This document shows, piece after piece, positions 45,728 through 54,212 of a stretch of DNA of 55,556 nt. Both the position numbers and the translations under genes were made by a program. Under the pieces are notes generated by a model. That model searched no databases. It saw only the letters and a list, made by a program, of their open reading frames with translations, and had not been told where the DNA came from. Every line of letters starts with the position of its first letter. Within the stretch, counting starts at the first letter, position 1. The stretch is from Limnohabitans sp. (GTDB lineage: Bacteria; Pseudomonadota; Gammaproteobacteria; Burkholderiales; Burkholderiaceae_C): assembly GCA_009693505.1 (NCBI GenBank), contig SHXD01000015.1:1-55556 (forward strand). Direction: 5' to 3'.

Positions 45728-46342
45728 ATGTTTGGAATTTCTGATTACGGCGCCTTTGTTGCAGCCTTCGTGTTGCTTTTGTTCTTGCCCGGCCCTGGCA
45801 ATCTGGCCTTGATTACCTCTACCACCCAAGGCGGTATGAGGGGCGGTATTGCCTCTGTTGCGGGCTTGATTTTGGGCGACCAACTTTTGTTGTGGATGAC
45901 GGTGGCCGGTGTGGCGGCACTGCTGCAAACCTACCCCCATTTGTTTTTGGCTTTGAAATGGGTGGGCGCGGCTTACCTTGCCTGGTTGGGTTTTAAAATG
46001 GTCTTTGCAAAGCCGGGTGAAGGGCCATCGATCAAGATCACCCCAGGTCAATATTTCAAAGAAACCATGTTCATCACCTTGCTCAATCCAAAGGCCATCA
46101 TGTTTTATTTTGCTTTTTTTCCGCAATTCATTGACCCTGAGCAGCACCAAGGAATGATTACTTTTGTTTTCATGGCCATTACCATTGCCGTTTTGGGTTT
46201 CCTTTACTGTTTTGGCGTTGTGGTCATCACGCATAACATGGCCGCTCGCATTAGAGCTAATCCCAGGGCGTCTGGTCTCTTGCAAAAAATTGCAGGCCTG
46301 TTCTTAATCGGTTTTGGTCTGAAATTGGCCTTAGGCAAATAA
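45728..46342 (+). CDS. LysE family translocator
   Basis: A 204-residue inner-membrane exporter of the LysE/RhtB type with about six hydrophobic segments. The N-terminal FVAAFVLLLFLPGPGNLALITSTTQGGMRGGIASVAGLILGD contains the family PGP motif and G-rich helix 2. The central VGAAYLAWLGFKMV and NPKAIMFYFAFFPQFID are also diagnostic. Substrates of this family are amino acids such as lysine, homoserine or threonine, but the specificity cannot be told here. Placed between rsmG and parA; ATG 45728 is preferred over an in-frame codon at 45704. Confidence 0.93.
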   Translation: MFGISDYGAFVAAFVLLLFLPGPGNLALITSTTQGGMRGGIASVAGLILGDQLLLWMTVAGVAALLQTYPHLFLALKWVGAAYLAWLGFKMVFAKPGEGPSIKITPGQYFKETMFITLLNPKAIMFYFAFFPQFIDPEQHQGMITFVFMAITIAVLGFLYCFGVVVITHNMAARIRANPRASGLLQKIAGLFLIGFGLKLALGK

Positions 46343-46373
46343 TCGCATCAGCGAAAAAACAAAAGAGTCACAA

Positions 46374-47144
46374 ATGGCAAAGATTTTCTGTGTTGCAAAT
46401 CAAAAAGGTGGCGTTGGCAAGACCACATCGGCGGTTAACTTGGCCGCTGGCTTGGCCAAAGTGGGGCAGCGTGTTTTGTTGGTTGACCTCGATCCACAGG
46501 GCAATGCAACCATGGGTTCGGGCGTTGACAAGCGGCAGCTAGAACTCAGTGTGTACGACGTTTTATTAGAGTCAGCCAGCATTCAAGAGGCATCCATTTT
46601 TTCAGAGAAATCCGGCTATCACGTGTTAGGCGCCAACCGCGAATTGGCCGGCGCAGAGGTTGAACTGGTTGACCTTGAAAGACGCGATCAACGTTTGAAG
46701 TTGGCATTGGAAGTGGCAGACAAAGACTTTGACTTTGTCTTAATTGATTGCCCACCCTCTTTGTCCATGCTCACCTTGAATGGTTTGTGTGCCGCGCATG
46801 GTGTGATTGTTCCTATGCAGTGCGAATATTTTGCGCTTGAGGGGCTGACCGATTTGGTGAACACCATCAAGCAAGTGCATGCCAATTTGAACCCTGATTT
46901 GAAAATAATTGGTTTGCTGCGCGTCATGTTTGATCCGCGAATTACGTTGCAACAGCAAGTGAGTGAGCAACTTAAATCGCACTTTGGGGACAAAGTTTTT
47001 AACACAGTGATTCCTCGAAATGTGCGCCTGGCAGAGGCGCCCAGTTATGGATTGCCGGGCGTGGTGTTTGACCCATCAGCCAAAGGCAGCCAAGCGTTTG
47101 TAGAGTTTGCCAGGGAGTTGGTACAGCGCATTCCAACGCTTTAA
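46374..47144 (+). CDS. parA: Chromosome partitioning ATPase ParA (Soj)
   Basis: A 256-residue Walker-type ATPase that drives origin segregation with ParB and parS. The deviant Walker A is NQKGGVGKTTSAVNLAAGLA with the signature Lys in KGGVGKT. Walker A' is LLVDLDPQGNATMGSG, and the switch/Walker B segment is FVLIDCPPSLSMLTLNGL. There is no N-terminal HTH extension, so this is the short chromosomal Soj type. An AAAGAG sequence precedes the ATG. It is 18 nt ahead of a small hydrolase gene and in the same direction as parB. Confidence 0.98.
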   Translation: MAKIFCVANQKGGVGKTTSAVNLAAGLAKVGQRVLLVDLDPQGNATMGSGVDKRQLELSVYDVLLESASIQEASIFSEKSGYHVLGANRELAGAEVELVDLERRDQRLKLALEVADKDFDFVLIDCPPSLSMLTLNGLCAAHGVIVPMQCEYFALEGLTDLVNTIKQVHANLNPDLKIIGLLRVMFDPRITLQQQVSEQLKSHFGDKVFNTVIPRNVRLAEAPSYGLPGVVFDPSAKGSQAFVEFARELVQRIPTL

Positions 47145-47162
47145 GGCCACGAAAGCGTTTTT

Positions 47163-47717
47163 ATGGAAAACCCAAAAGTCCTTATATTGCCTGGTTGGCA
47201 GGGAAGTGGGCCTTCACATTGGCAAAGACTTTGGATCAGTCAATATGCTTATCAGCTTGTAGAGCAACACGATTGGATGCGGCCACTTCGTGGCGATTGG
47301 TTGTCGCGATTGGACGAAGTAGTGTCCGACTTGAGCGGGCCCGTGTTCTTGGTTGCACACAGTTTGGGTTGCATTCAAGTCGCTGCTTGGGCTCAAATTT
47401 CTGCACAATGCCACAAAGTCAAAGCGGCCTTGTTGGTGGCGCCTGGCGACGTTGAAGCTTCACACCTGCAAGATGTTTTTTCAAGTTGGCGCCCGATCGC
47501 TTTGACGGCGCTGCCCTTCAAATCAATTTTGATTGGCAGTCAAAACGACCCTTATTGCACCCCTGCGCGGGCAGAACAGTTTGCGAAGGCATGGGGGTCC
47601 CAATATTTAAACTTGGGCGATTGCGGACACGTGAACGCCGAATCAAATTTGGGTGATTGGTCTGAAGGCCACGCCTTGTTGAATGAATTAATGAAAGAAA
47701 AAACACATGGTCACTAA
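47163..47717 (+). CDS. Small alpha/beta hydrolase (RBBP9/YdeN family)
   Basis: A 184-residue alpha/beta hydrolase of the Ser_hydrolase group. The start KVLILPGWQGSGPSHWQRLW gives the oxyanion strand-loop. The nucleophile elbow is FLVAHSLGCIQVA with Ser about residue 68. The acid Asp is in ILIGSQNDPYCTPARAEQFA and the catalytic His in GDCGHVNAES. All three triad residues are visible, so it should be active as an esterase or amidase. The gene lies between parA and parB, and its 3' end overlaps parB by 11 nt, so it is translated with the partition genes. The substrate is unknown. Confidence 0.93.
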   Translation: MENPKVLILPGWQGSGPSHWQRLWISQYAYQLVEQHDWMRPLRGDWLSRLDEVVSDLSGPVFLVAHSLGCIQVAAWAQISAQCHKVKAALLVAPGDVEASHLQDVFSSWRPIALTALPFKSILIGSQNDPYCTPARAEQFAKAWGSQYLNLGDCGHVNAESNLGDWSEGHALLNELMKEKTHGH

Positions 47718-48633
47718 AAAACCAAAGGGCTTAGGCCGAGGGCTGGAGGCTTTGTTGGGCCCTAAGGTGCAGGACGAACCCAGCTCGCCTCAAGCTGTTG
47801 AGGCGGCAGCCAATCGAACACCCAGCAGTTTGGCTTTGAGTGAGTTGGTGCCAGGCATGTACCAACCTCGAACGCGAATGGACGAGGGCGCACTCTACGA
47901 GTTGGCAGAGTCCATCAAGGCTCAGGGCATCATGCAACCTATCTTGGTTCGCAAGTTAAGCGATGGCCCCAATGCGGGCAAGTATGAAATCATTGCAGGG
48001 GAACGTCGTTTCCGCGCATCGCGACTGGCGGGTTTGAACGAGGTGCCGGTATTGGTTCGCGATGTGCCCAATGAGGCGGCAGCGGCCATGGCCTTGATTG
48101 AAAACATTCAACGTGAAGACCTCAACCCGCTTGAAGAGGCCCATGGTTTACAGCGCCTGATCAAAGAGTTTGGTCTGACCCACGAAACGGCAGCCCAAGC
48201 CGTGGGGCGCTCTCGAAGTGCTGCCAGCAACTTGCTTCGTTTGTTGAACTTGGCAGAGCCCGTGCAAACCATGCTGATGGCAGGTGACATTGACATGGGG
48301 CACGCTAGAGCATTGTTGGGACTGGACAAGGCCGCTCAAATTACAGCGGCCAATCAAATCAGCGCCAAAAAAATGTCGGTGCGCGAAGCAGAGAGTTTGG
48401 TGAAAAAACTCAGCGCAGAATTTTCTTTGGTGCAACAAAAACCGAAAAAAGAAAAGTCACGCGACATCAAACGTGTTGAAGAAGAACTCTCAGACTTACT
48501 CATGGCGCAAGTAGAGGTGCGCGTTAAAAAGCGCGTGAAGCGGCATGGCCGTTTTGAAGAAATAGGTGAACTCTCAATCCAGTTTGGATCACTCGACGAA
48601 CTCAATGGGCTGATTGACAAATTGCGCGCTTAA
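47707..48633 (+). CDS. parB: Chromosome partitioning protein ParB (Spo0J)
   Basis: A 308-residue ParB. An N-terminal basic ParA-interaction peptide (KKPKGLGRGLEALLG) is followed by the ParB/Srx CTPase domain with ISNP-like YEIIAGERRFRASRLAGLNEVPVLV and IENIQREDLNPLEEAHGL. The central helix-turn-helix is HETAAQAVGRSRSAASNLLRLL, which reads parS. The C-terminal dimerisation domain ends IQFGSLDELNGLIDKLRA. CTP-dependent sliding clamps of this type load at parS, and three such sites lie 2-3 kb upstream. A bidirectional terminator follows. Confidence 0.98.
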   Translation: MVTKKPKGLGRGLEALLGPKVQDEPSSPQAVEAAANRTPSSLALSELVPGMYQPRTRMDEGALYELAESIKAQGIMQPILVRKLSDGPNAGKYEIIAGERRFRASRLAGLNEVPVLVRDVPNEAAAAMALIENIQREDLNPLEEAHGLQRLIKEFGLTHETAAQAVGRSRSAASNLLRLLNLAEPVQTMLMAGDIDMGHARALLGLDKAAQITAANQISAKKMSVREAESLVKKLSAEFSLVQQKPKKEKSRDIKRVEEELSDLLMAQVEVRVKKRVKRHGRFEEIGELSIQFGSLDELNGLIDKLRA

Positions 48634-48640
48634 CGAACTG

Positions 48641-48664
48641 AAAAAGGGCAATCTGGCCTTTTTT
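48641..48664. terminator. Bidirectional Rho-independent terminator between parB and the FAD oxidase
   Basis: AAAAAGG and CCTTTTT arms flank a 9-nt loop (48641-48662). T runs occur on both strands, so it can end both convergent transcripts. The stop codon of the minus-strand gene starts at the edge of the T run. Confidence 0.7.
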
Positions 48665-50088
48665 CAATGAAAGATTTTCCCGGGGTTCATGATGTTGTGA
48701 GGGTCCAAGGCTTGCTTCAAGGTGCGCATCATGTTGACGGCGCCGACGCCCGCTTCTGTAACCAAGAAATCTATTTTGTGCAGGCCAATGCCATGTTCGC
48801 CAGTGCAGGTGCCGCCGAGGCGCAAGGCGCGGCTCACGAGCTTGTAATTCAGGTCCTCTGCAATTTCGCGCTCACTTGGAATTTCAGGGTCAATCAAATA
48901 GCCAAAGTGAAAATTGCCATCACCGACGTGCCCGACTAAAAAGTAAGGCAAACCACTTTCTTCTGTTTCGGTCACAGAGTCAAGCAGACAGTCGGCTAAC
49001 TTGCTGATGGGGACGCAGGTGTCGGTGCTGATGGCTCGGCAGCCCGGCCTGCTTTGCAGCGCTGCAAAATAAGCGTTGTGACGCGCCGTCCAAAGGCGTG
49101 TGCGCTCTTCTGGGGTGGTGGCCCATTCAAATGCGTTGCCGCCATGGTCGCTGGCAATTTCTTGAACCGTTTCGGCTTGCTCTTTCACACCCGCTGGCGA
49201 CCCATGAAACTCCATCAACAGCATGGGCTCTTCACGCAAGCCTAACTTGGCATAAGCGTTCACCATGCGAACGGTGTTGTGATCGATTAACTCAACACGC
49301 GCAATGGGCACGCCCAGCTGAATGACTTGAATCACTGTTTTAACCGCGGCCTCAATGCTGGGGAAGGAGCAGATGGCCGCTGAAATGGCTTCTGGCAAGG
49401 GGTAAAGCTTGACCGTGACTTCGGTCATCACGCCCAAGGTGCCTTCGCTGCCAACAAACAAGCGTGTGAGGTCGTAACCCGCACTCGATTTTTTGGCCCG
49501 GGTGCCTGTTCGAATAACTTCTCCAGAAGCTGTGACGACTTCAAGCGCCAATACATTCTCACGCATGGTGCCATAGCGAACGGCATTGGTGCCGCTGGCG
49601 CGTGTGGCGCTCATGCCGCCAAGGGTGGCATCGGCGCCTGGGTCGATGGGGAAAAACAAACCCGTTGACTTGATTTCTTCGTTCAATTGTTTGCGCGTCA
49701 CGCCAGGCTGCACCGTCACCGTGAGGTCTTCTGCGTTGATCGCCAAAACCTTGTTCATACGCGTCAGGTCAATGCTGATGCCGCCTTGCACGGCCAGCAA
49801 ATGGCCCTCTAAAGATGAGCCAACACCAAATGGAATGACGGGCACTTTGTAGTCGCTTGCCAATTTGACGGCATCGGCCACATCTTGTGTGCACTCGGCG
49901 AAGATCACGGCGGAAGGTGGGGGAACTGGCGCAAATGCAGATTCGTCGCGGCCGTGTTGCTCTCGAATGACCATGGCGGTTGAGCAGTTGTTGCCAAAGC
50001 GCGCCTTCAAAGCATCCATGAAAGCCTGGGGGACGGGGCGAGCGTTGACGACGGGCGCTAAATGGGCTGCTGGGGTCGGTGCGTTCAT
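48664..50088 (-). CDS. FAD-linked oxidase (D-lactate/glycolate dehydrogenase type)
   Basis: A 474-residue flavoenzyme of the VAO/GlcD family, oxidising a 2-hydroxy acid such as D-lactate or glycolate. The PCMH-type FAD domain shows VIPFGVGSSLEGHLLAVQGGISIDLTRMNKV and the pyrophosphate-binding DPGADATLGGMSATRASGTNAVRYGTMRENVLALEVV. The C-terminal domain ends with GGTCTGEHGIGLHKIDFL and MRTLKQALDPHNIMNPGKIF, both signature motifs. No Fe-S or cytochrome domain is attached. The start at 50088 has GGAG ahead; the extension to 50178 has no family match. It is divergent from the cobalamin adenosyltransferase gene. Confidence 0.94.
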   Translation of the reverse strand: MNAPTPAAHLAPVVNARPVPQAFMDALKARFGNNCSTAMVIREQHGRDESAFAPVPPPSAVIFAECTQDVADAVKLASDYKVPVIPFGVGSSLEGHLLAVQGGISIDLTRMNKVLAINAEDLTVTVQPGVTRKQLNEEIKSTGLFFPIDPGADATLGGMSATRASGTNAVRYGTMRENVLALEVVTASGEVIRTGTRAKKSSAGYDLTRLFVGSEGTLGVMTEVTVKLYPLPEAISAAICSFPSIEAAVKTVIQVIQLGVPIARVELIDHNTVRMVNAYAKLGLREEPMLLMEFHGSPAGVKEQAETVQEIASDHGGNAFEWATTPEERTRLWTARHNAYFAALQSRPGCRAISTDTCVPISKLADCLLDSVTETEESGLPYFLVGHVGDGNFHFGYLIDPEIPSEREIAEDLNYKLVSRALRLGGTCTGEHGIGLHKIDFLVTEAGVGAVNMMRTLKQALDPHNIMNPGKIFH

Positions 50089-50237
50089 GGTGAGGCTCCA
50101 AATATAAGGGTGGTCTAAACAGGTGGCATGACAGTGCGCAATGACCATGAATGTGTAAATGCCCGCAAACTCGGTCAAAATCAGAGTTTACGCTGAGACT
50201 TGCATTTTTGCAGTCCGCCACGCACAGGGAAAACACC

Positions 50238-50798
50238 ATGGGACACAGACTGACACAAATCGCCACGCGAACAGGCGACGAGGGCACCACCGGCTTGGGC
50301 AACAACCAGCGCGTGTCTAAAAACAGCTTGCGGGTGCATGCCATGGGCGATGTGGATGAATTGAACTCGCACATTGGTCTGTTGCTGTGTGAAAAAATGC
50401 CAGAGGATATTCGCGATTTGTTGGTCGAAGTACAGCATCAACTTTTCAATTTGGGCGGCGAATTGTCCATTCCTGGCTTTGAGTTGCTAAAGGCAGAGGC
50501 TGTTTTGGTTCTGGATCAGGCTTTGGAAACATACAACGCGCAGTTGCCCAAGCTGGAAGAGTTCATTTTGCCGGCCGGCAATCGATCGGCGGCCCAAGCG
50601 CACATTTGTAGAACGGTGGCCAGGCGTGCAGAGCGAGCAACAGTGGCCTTGGGCAATGAAGAGGCACTGAATGATGCGCCCCGTCAATACTTAAACCGAA
50701 TTTCCGATTTGATGTTTGTCCTCTCGCGGGTGTTAAACCGGATGGATGGTGGTACCGATGTTTACTGGAAAAGCGAGCGGATGAAAAGCAAGGGCTAA
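50238..50798 (+). CDS. Cob(I)alamin adenosyltransferase, PduO type
   Basis: A 186-residue ATP:corrinoid adenosyltransferase that makes adenosylcobalamin. The ATP site is at the N-terminus, TRTGDEGTTGLGNNQRVSK. The signature helix ILPAGNRSAAQAHICRTVARRAER and the C-terminal NRISDLMFVLSRVLNR, followed by GTDVYW, are diagnostic of the PduO/EutT-type trimer. AGGGA precedes ATG 50238; the frame extension to 50151 is not supported. Presence implies use of coenzyme B12, for instance in methylmalonyl-CoA mutase. No B12 genes or cobalamin riboswitch are seen here. Confidence 0.96.
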   Translation: MGHRLTQIATRTGDEGTTGLGNNQRVSKNSLRVHAMGDVDELNSHIGLLLCEKMPEDIRDLLVEVQHQLFNLGGELSIPGFELLKAEAVLVLDQALETYNAQLPKLEEFILPAGNRSAAQAHICRTVARRAERATVALGNEEALNDAPRQYLNRISDLMFVLSRVLNRMDGGTDVYWKSERMKSKG

Positions 50799-50887
50799 GA
50801 AAACCCCTTCACGCTGCAATCAGGTGTCACCTAAGCGCAAGCATTGGGGATTTTCAGGGTGACAGCCGGCAGCTCGCAGGCTAGGCT

Positions 50888-53098
50888 ATGGCCATGAACG
50901 CTAGCACTCCCAAGCCATTTGTATCGCCTTATCTTTCTTCGCTTGCTGACTTGCCCAAGTCTGCGCCCCAAGCGCCGCATGCCTACGTGCCGCAAATTCG
51001 ACTGTACCAAGACTGGTTGCAACATAACCGAGGTCTGGCATTTGAAGCTTACAAAGACTTATGGCAATGGTCGATTACGGAGCTCGATGCATTTTGGCAA
51101 AGCATTTGGGACTACTTTGACATTCAATCGCCCACGCTTCACAAGGCCGTGCTGGTCAACAATGCCATGCCAGGCGCCATTTGGTTTCCTGGCGCGCAAG
51201 TCAACTATGCAAGCCAAGTCTTAAGGCATGTCGATCAAGCCCATGCGGCAGGCTTTGCGGCCTTGATTGCCCAAAATGAAAAAGGCCAGCACCAAGAAAT
51301 TTCATGGCCTGAGCTGCAGCGCCAAGTGGCGTCCATGGCGCTGCATTTAAAAGCACAAGGCTTGCAACCTGGCGATCGAGTGGCGGCTTACTTGCCCAAC
51401 ATTCCCGAGGCCGTTGTGGCTTTCTTGGCCACCATCAGTGTGGGCGGTGTGTGGAGCATTTGCGCACCCGACATGGGAACCTTGGCGGTGTTGGATCGTT
51501 TCAGGCAGATAGAACCCAAGGTGCTCATTGCCTGTGATGGCGTGACGTATGGCGCCAAAGATTACGACCGCATGGCGGTGGTGCAAGAACTCAAGGATGC
51601 GTTGCCCACGGTGCAGCATGTGATTTTGCACGACAACTTGGGTATTGCAGATTTGGCCAGCAGCGAAGTGGCTTCGGCCATTCGCATGTCACAAACCACG
51701 TCCAAGCACGGACCCGAGGTCGATGCCTTCAAGCCCATGTCATTGCCCTTTGATCATCCGCTATGGATTGTTTATTCAAGCGGCACCACGGGCTTGCCAA
51801 AGCCCATTGTGCACGGCCATGGTGGCACCGTGATTGTGGCCTTGGCGCTCAAAATTTTGCACAACGATGTGGGCTGCAGTTATCACCCCAACAGCTGGGG
51901 TGAGCGCTTTCATTGGTACAGCTCAACGGGCTGGGTGATGTGGAATGCGCAAGTGGGCGGCCTGATGAATGGCACCACCTGCGTCATTTACGACGGCAAT
52001 CCGGGCGGCAGCAAAGACAACCCTGACTGGAGCACGCTGTGGCGTTTTGCAGCAGAAAACAAGGTGACATTTTTTGGCGCGGGCGCCGCTTTTTTTGCCA
52101 ACTGCCAAAAGTCCGGCATTGATCTCACGCAGTGTGGTGACTTATCTCGTGTGCGCGCATTGGGCACCACAGGCTCACCTCTTTCGCCTGAAACGCAAAA
52201 TTGGGGCAACGCCCAATTTCAACGCATCAAAGCACAGAGCGCGCATTCCCCTTACCTTCACCGTGAAACAGACGGAGATATTTGGTGGTGCAACATTTCA
52301 GGCGGAACCGATTTTTGCGGTGCCTTCATTGGTGGCAATCGGGAGTTGCCGCAAGAGGCCGGCGTCATGCAGTGCCGCTTGTTGGGTTGCGCCGTTGAAG
52401 CGTGGAATGAAGCTGGCGAGCCCGTGCATGGCGAGGTGGGCGAACTGGTGTGTGCACAGCCGATTCCATCAATGCCTTTGTATTTTTGGAACGACCAAAA
52501 AAACGCACGCTACTTGGCCAGTTATTTTGAAATGTACCCCGCGGGCCATGGCCGCAAACCAGGCGGTGGTGACGCAGATGTCACGTATGGGGGTGTTTGG
52601 CGGCATGGCGATTGGCTGAGAATTGGTGCTGCAGAACAAGGCCAAAACGGCGGTGAAGGCTGCGTCATTTTTGGACGCAGTGATGCCACCATCAACCGCC
52701 ATGGTTTGCGCATGGGCACCAGTGAGCTTTACAGCGCGATTGAAGCTTTGCCAGATGTGATCGACAGCATGGTAGTCGATTTGGAATACTTAGGCCGCGA
52801 AAGTTACATGCCTTTGTTTGTGGTGTTAAGGCCCGGACTGACTTTGGACGCCGCCCTGAAAAGCACCTTGAACAACGCCATCAAAACAGCCTTGAGCCCG
52901 CGCTTTATTCCGAATGAAATTTTTCAAGTAGCTGAAATTCCGCGTACCTTGTCTGGCAAAAAACAAGAATTGCCCATCAAAAAACTCATGCTAGGTCAAG
53001 CGCTAGAAAAGGTTGTCAACAAAGATGCAATGGCCAACCCTACATGCCTAGATTGGTATGTTGATTTGGCAAAAAAACATTTGGCCAAATCGGCATAA
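50888..53098 (+). CDS. aacS: Acetoacetyl-CoA synthetase
   Basis: A 736-residue AMP-forming ligase that activates acetoacetate, or a related short acid, to its CoA ester. The N-terminus has the DUF3448/ACAS-like region (YQDWLQHNRGLAFEAYKDLWQWSITEL). The AMP-binding P-loop is IVYSSGTTGLPKPIVHGHGG. Then come WNAQVGGLMNGTTCV and the A8-A10 region FGRSDATINRHGLRMGTSELYSAIEAL, with the C-terminal catalytic Lys in LSGKKQELPIKKLM. The length (about 650-740) and the long N-terminal region match AacS. It stands alone, so a role in ketone body or polyhydroxybutyrate metabolism is inferred. ATG 50894 is an alternative start. Confidence 0.93.
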   Translation: MAMNASTPKPFVSPYLSSLADLPKSAPQAPHAYVPQIRLYQDWLQHNRGLAFEAYKDLWQWSITELDAFWQSIWDYFDIQSPTLHKAVLVNNAMPGAIWFPGAQVNYASQVLRHVDQAHAAGFAALIAQNEKGQHQEISWPELQRQVASMALHLKAQGLQPGDRVAAYLPNIPEAVVAFLATISVGGVWSICAPDMGTLAVLDRFRQIEPKVLIACDGVTYGAKDYDRMAVVQELKDALPTVQHVILHDNLGIADLASSEVASAIRMSQTTSKHGPEVDAFKPMSLPFDHPLWIVYSSGTTGLPKPIVHGHGGTVIVALALKILHNDVGCSYHPNSWGERFHWYSSTGWVMWNAQVGGLMNGTTCVIYDGNPGGSKDNPDWSTLWRFAAENKVTFFGAGAAFFANCQKSGIDLTQCGDLSRVRALGTTGSPLSPETQNWGNAQFQRIKAQSAHSPYLHRETDGDIWWCNISGGTDFCGAFIGGNRELPQEAGVMQCRLLGCAVEAWNEAGEPVHGEVGELVCAQPIPSMPLYFWNDQKNARYLASYFEMYPAGHGRKPGGGDADVTYGGVWRHGDWLRIGAAEQGQNGGEGCVIFGRSDATINRHGLRMGTSELYSAIEALPDVIDSMVVDLEYLGRESYMPLFVVLRPGLTLDAALKSTLNNAIKTALSPRFIPNEIFQVAEIPRTLSGKKQELPIKKLMLGQALEKVVNKDAMANPTCLDWYVDLAKKHLAKSA

Positions 53099-53102
53099 CA
53101 TG

Positions 53103-53134
53103 AAAAAAGCCAGTGTTGCAGCACACTGGCTTTG
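53103..53134. terminator. Bidirectional terminator between aacS and dapD
   Basis: An 11-bp stem (AAAGCCAGTGT with ACACTGGCTTT) has a short loop. On the minus strand it is followed by six T, which suits dapD; on the plus strand the T run is only three. It ends both convergent transcripts, best for the minus strand. Confidence 0.8.
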
Positions 53135-53171
53135 TAAGCATTCGAAATGCGCAATGAGCGCAATTTCAAAA

Positions 53172-54155
53172 TCAGTTTTTATGCAAATCTGCGTTCAAGC
53201 TGCCCCAGCTTTCGGTGCGAGGAATGGCTTGCACCGCACCTGATTGTGAATCGCGGCGGAACAAGATGCCATTGCGGCCAGACAACTCGCGCGCCTTGAC
53301 CACGCTGCCATCGGGCATTTTGACGCGCGTGCCGCCCGTGATGTAGCAACCGGCTTCCACCACGCAATCGTCACCCAATGAAATGCCAATGCCAGAGTTG
53401 GCACCCAGCAAACAACGCTTGCCCACTGAGATGACTTCTTTGCCACCCCCCGACAAAGTGCCCATGATGGAGGCGCCGCCGCCTACATCGCTTTGATCAT
53501 CGACCAACACACCCGCACTGATGCGGCCTTCAACCATGGAAGAGCCCAAGGTGCCGGCGTTGAAGTTGCAAAAGCCTTCGTGCATGACGGTGGTGCCAGA
53601 GGCCAAGTGCGCACCCAAGCGCACACGGTCGACGTTTGCAATGCGCACACCGGAGGGCACAACGTAGTCGGTCATGTAAGGGAACTTGTCAACGGCTTTC
53701 ACATCGAACACCACGCGGGCTGCGCGAGCGCGCAGTCGAGCATCTTGCAGTTGGTTTAAGGGGCAAGGGCCCATGGAAGTCCAAGCCACGTTGGCCAACA
53801 TGCCAAAAATGCCGGCCAAGTTGGCTTGATGCGGTTTGACCAAACGGTGGCTGAGCAAGTGCAAACGCAAAAACACATCGTGCGTGTCTTTGGCCGGTTC
53901 TGACAAAGTGGCGATGCTGGTTTTGACAGCCACCATGTTGACGCCGCGCAATTCGCAAGGGCCGAGAGTTTTGACAAAGACCTCTCCCAAATGCGTACGC
54001 ACATCGGCTTCGCTGAGAACGTGACTGCCGCTCTCTTTCAGGCCTTCGGCCAGTTGCGGGGCGGGGTACCAAGTGTCTAACACGGTACCGTCTTTGGCGA
54101 TGGTGGCTAAGCCAAAGGCAATAGCGCCACTGTGAATCATGGGAGGGGTTTGCAT
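53172..54155 (-). CDS. dapD: Tetrahydrodipicolinate N-succinyltransferase, long (Pseudomonas/actinobacterial) type
   Basis: A 327-residue acyltransferase for the succinylase branch of lysine and diaminopimelate synthesis. The N-terminal third is a variable domain. The middle has YLKLHLLSHRLVKPH-like RLHLLSHRLVKPHQANLAGIF and VDKFPYMTDYVVPSGVRIANVDRVRLGAHLASGTTVMHEGFCNFNAGTLG. The left-handed parallel beta helix follows (GRISAGVLVDDQSDVGGGASIMGTLSGGG, VEAGCYITGGTRVKMPDG). These are the marks of the longer DapD class (about 310-345 residues), not the 275-residue E. coli type usual in Burkholderiales. All catalytic segments look intact. Confidence 0.9.
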   Translation of the reverse strand: MQTPPMIHSGAIAFGLATIAKDGTVLDTWYPAPQLAEGLKESGSHVLSEADVRTHLGEVFVKTLGPCELRGVNMVAVKTSIATLSEPAKDTHDVFLRLHLLSHRLVKPHQANLAGIFGMLANVAWTSMGPCPLNQLQDARLRARAARVVFDVKAVDKFPYMTDYVVPSGVRIANVDRVRLGAHLASGTTVMHEGFCNFNAGTLGSSMVEGRISAGVLVDDQSDVGGGASIMGTLSGGGKEVISVGKRCLLGANSGIGISLGDDCVVEAGCYITGGTRVKMPDGSVVKARELSGRNGILFRRDSQSGAVQAIPRTESWGSLNADLHKN

Positions 54156-54212
54156 GGTGGTGTCTAAAAACTCAAAAAAAGAGATTATCAGGCTTTGTGG
54201 GGCAGTTTGTCT

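Noticed and set aside
52256..52271. CACCGTGAAACA stretch resembling a fourth parS site
   Set aside because: The centre has an extra C compared with TGTTTCACGTGAAACA, so the palindrome spacing is broken.
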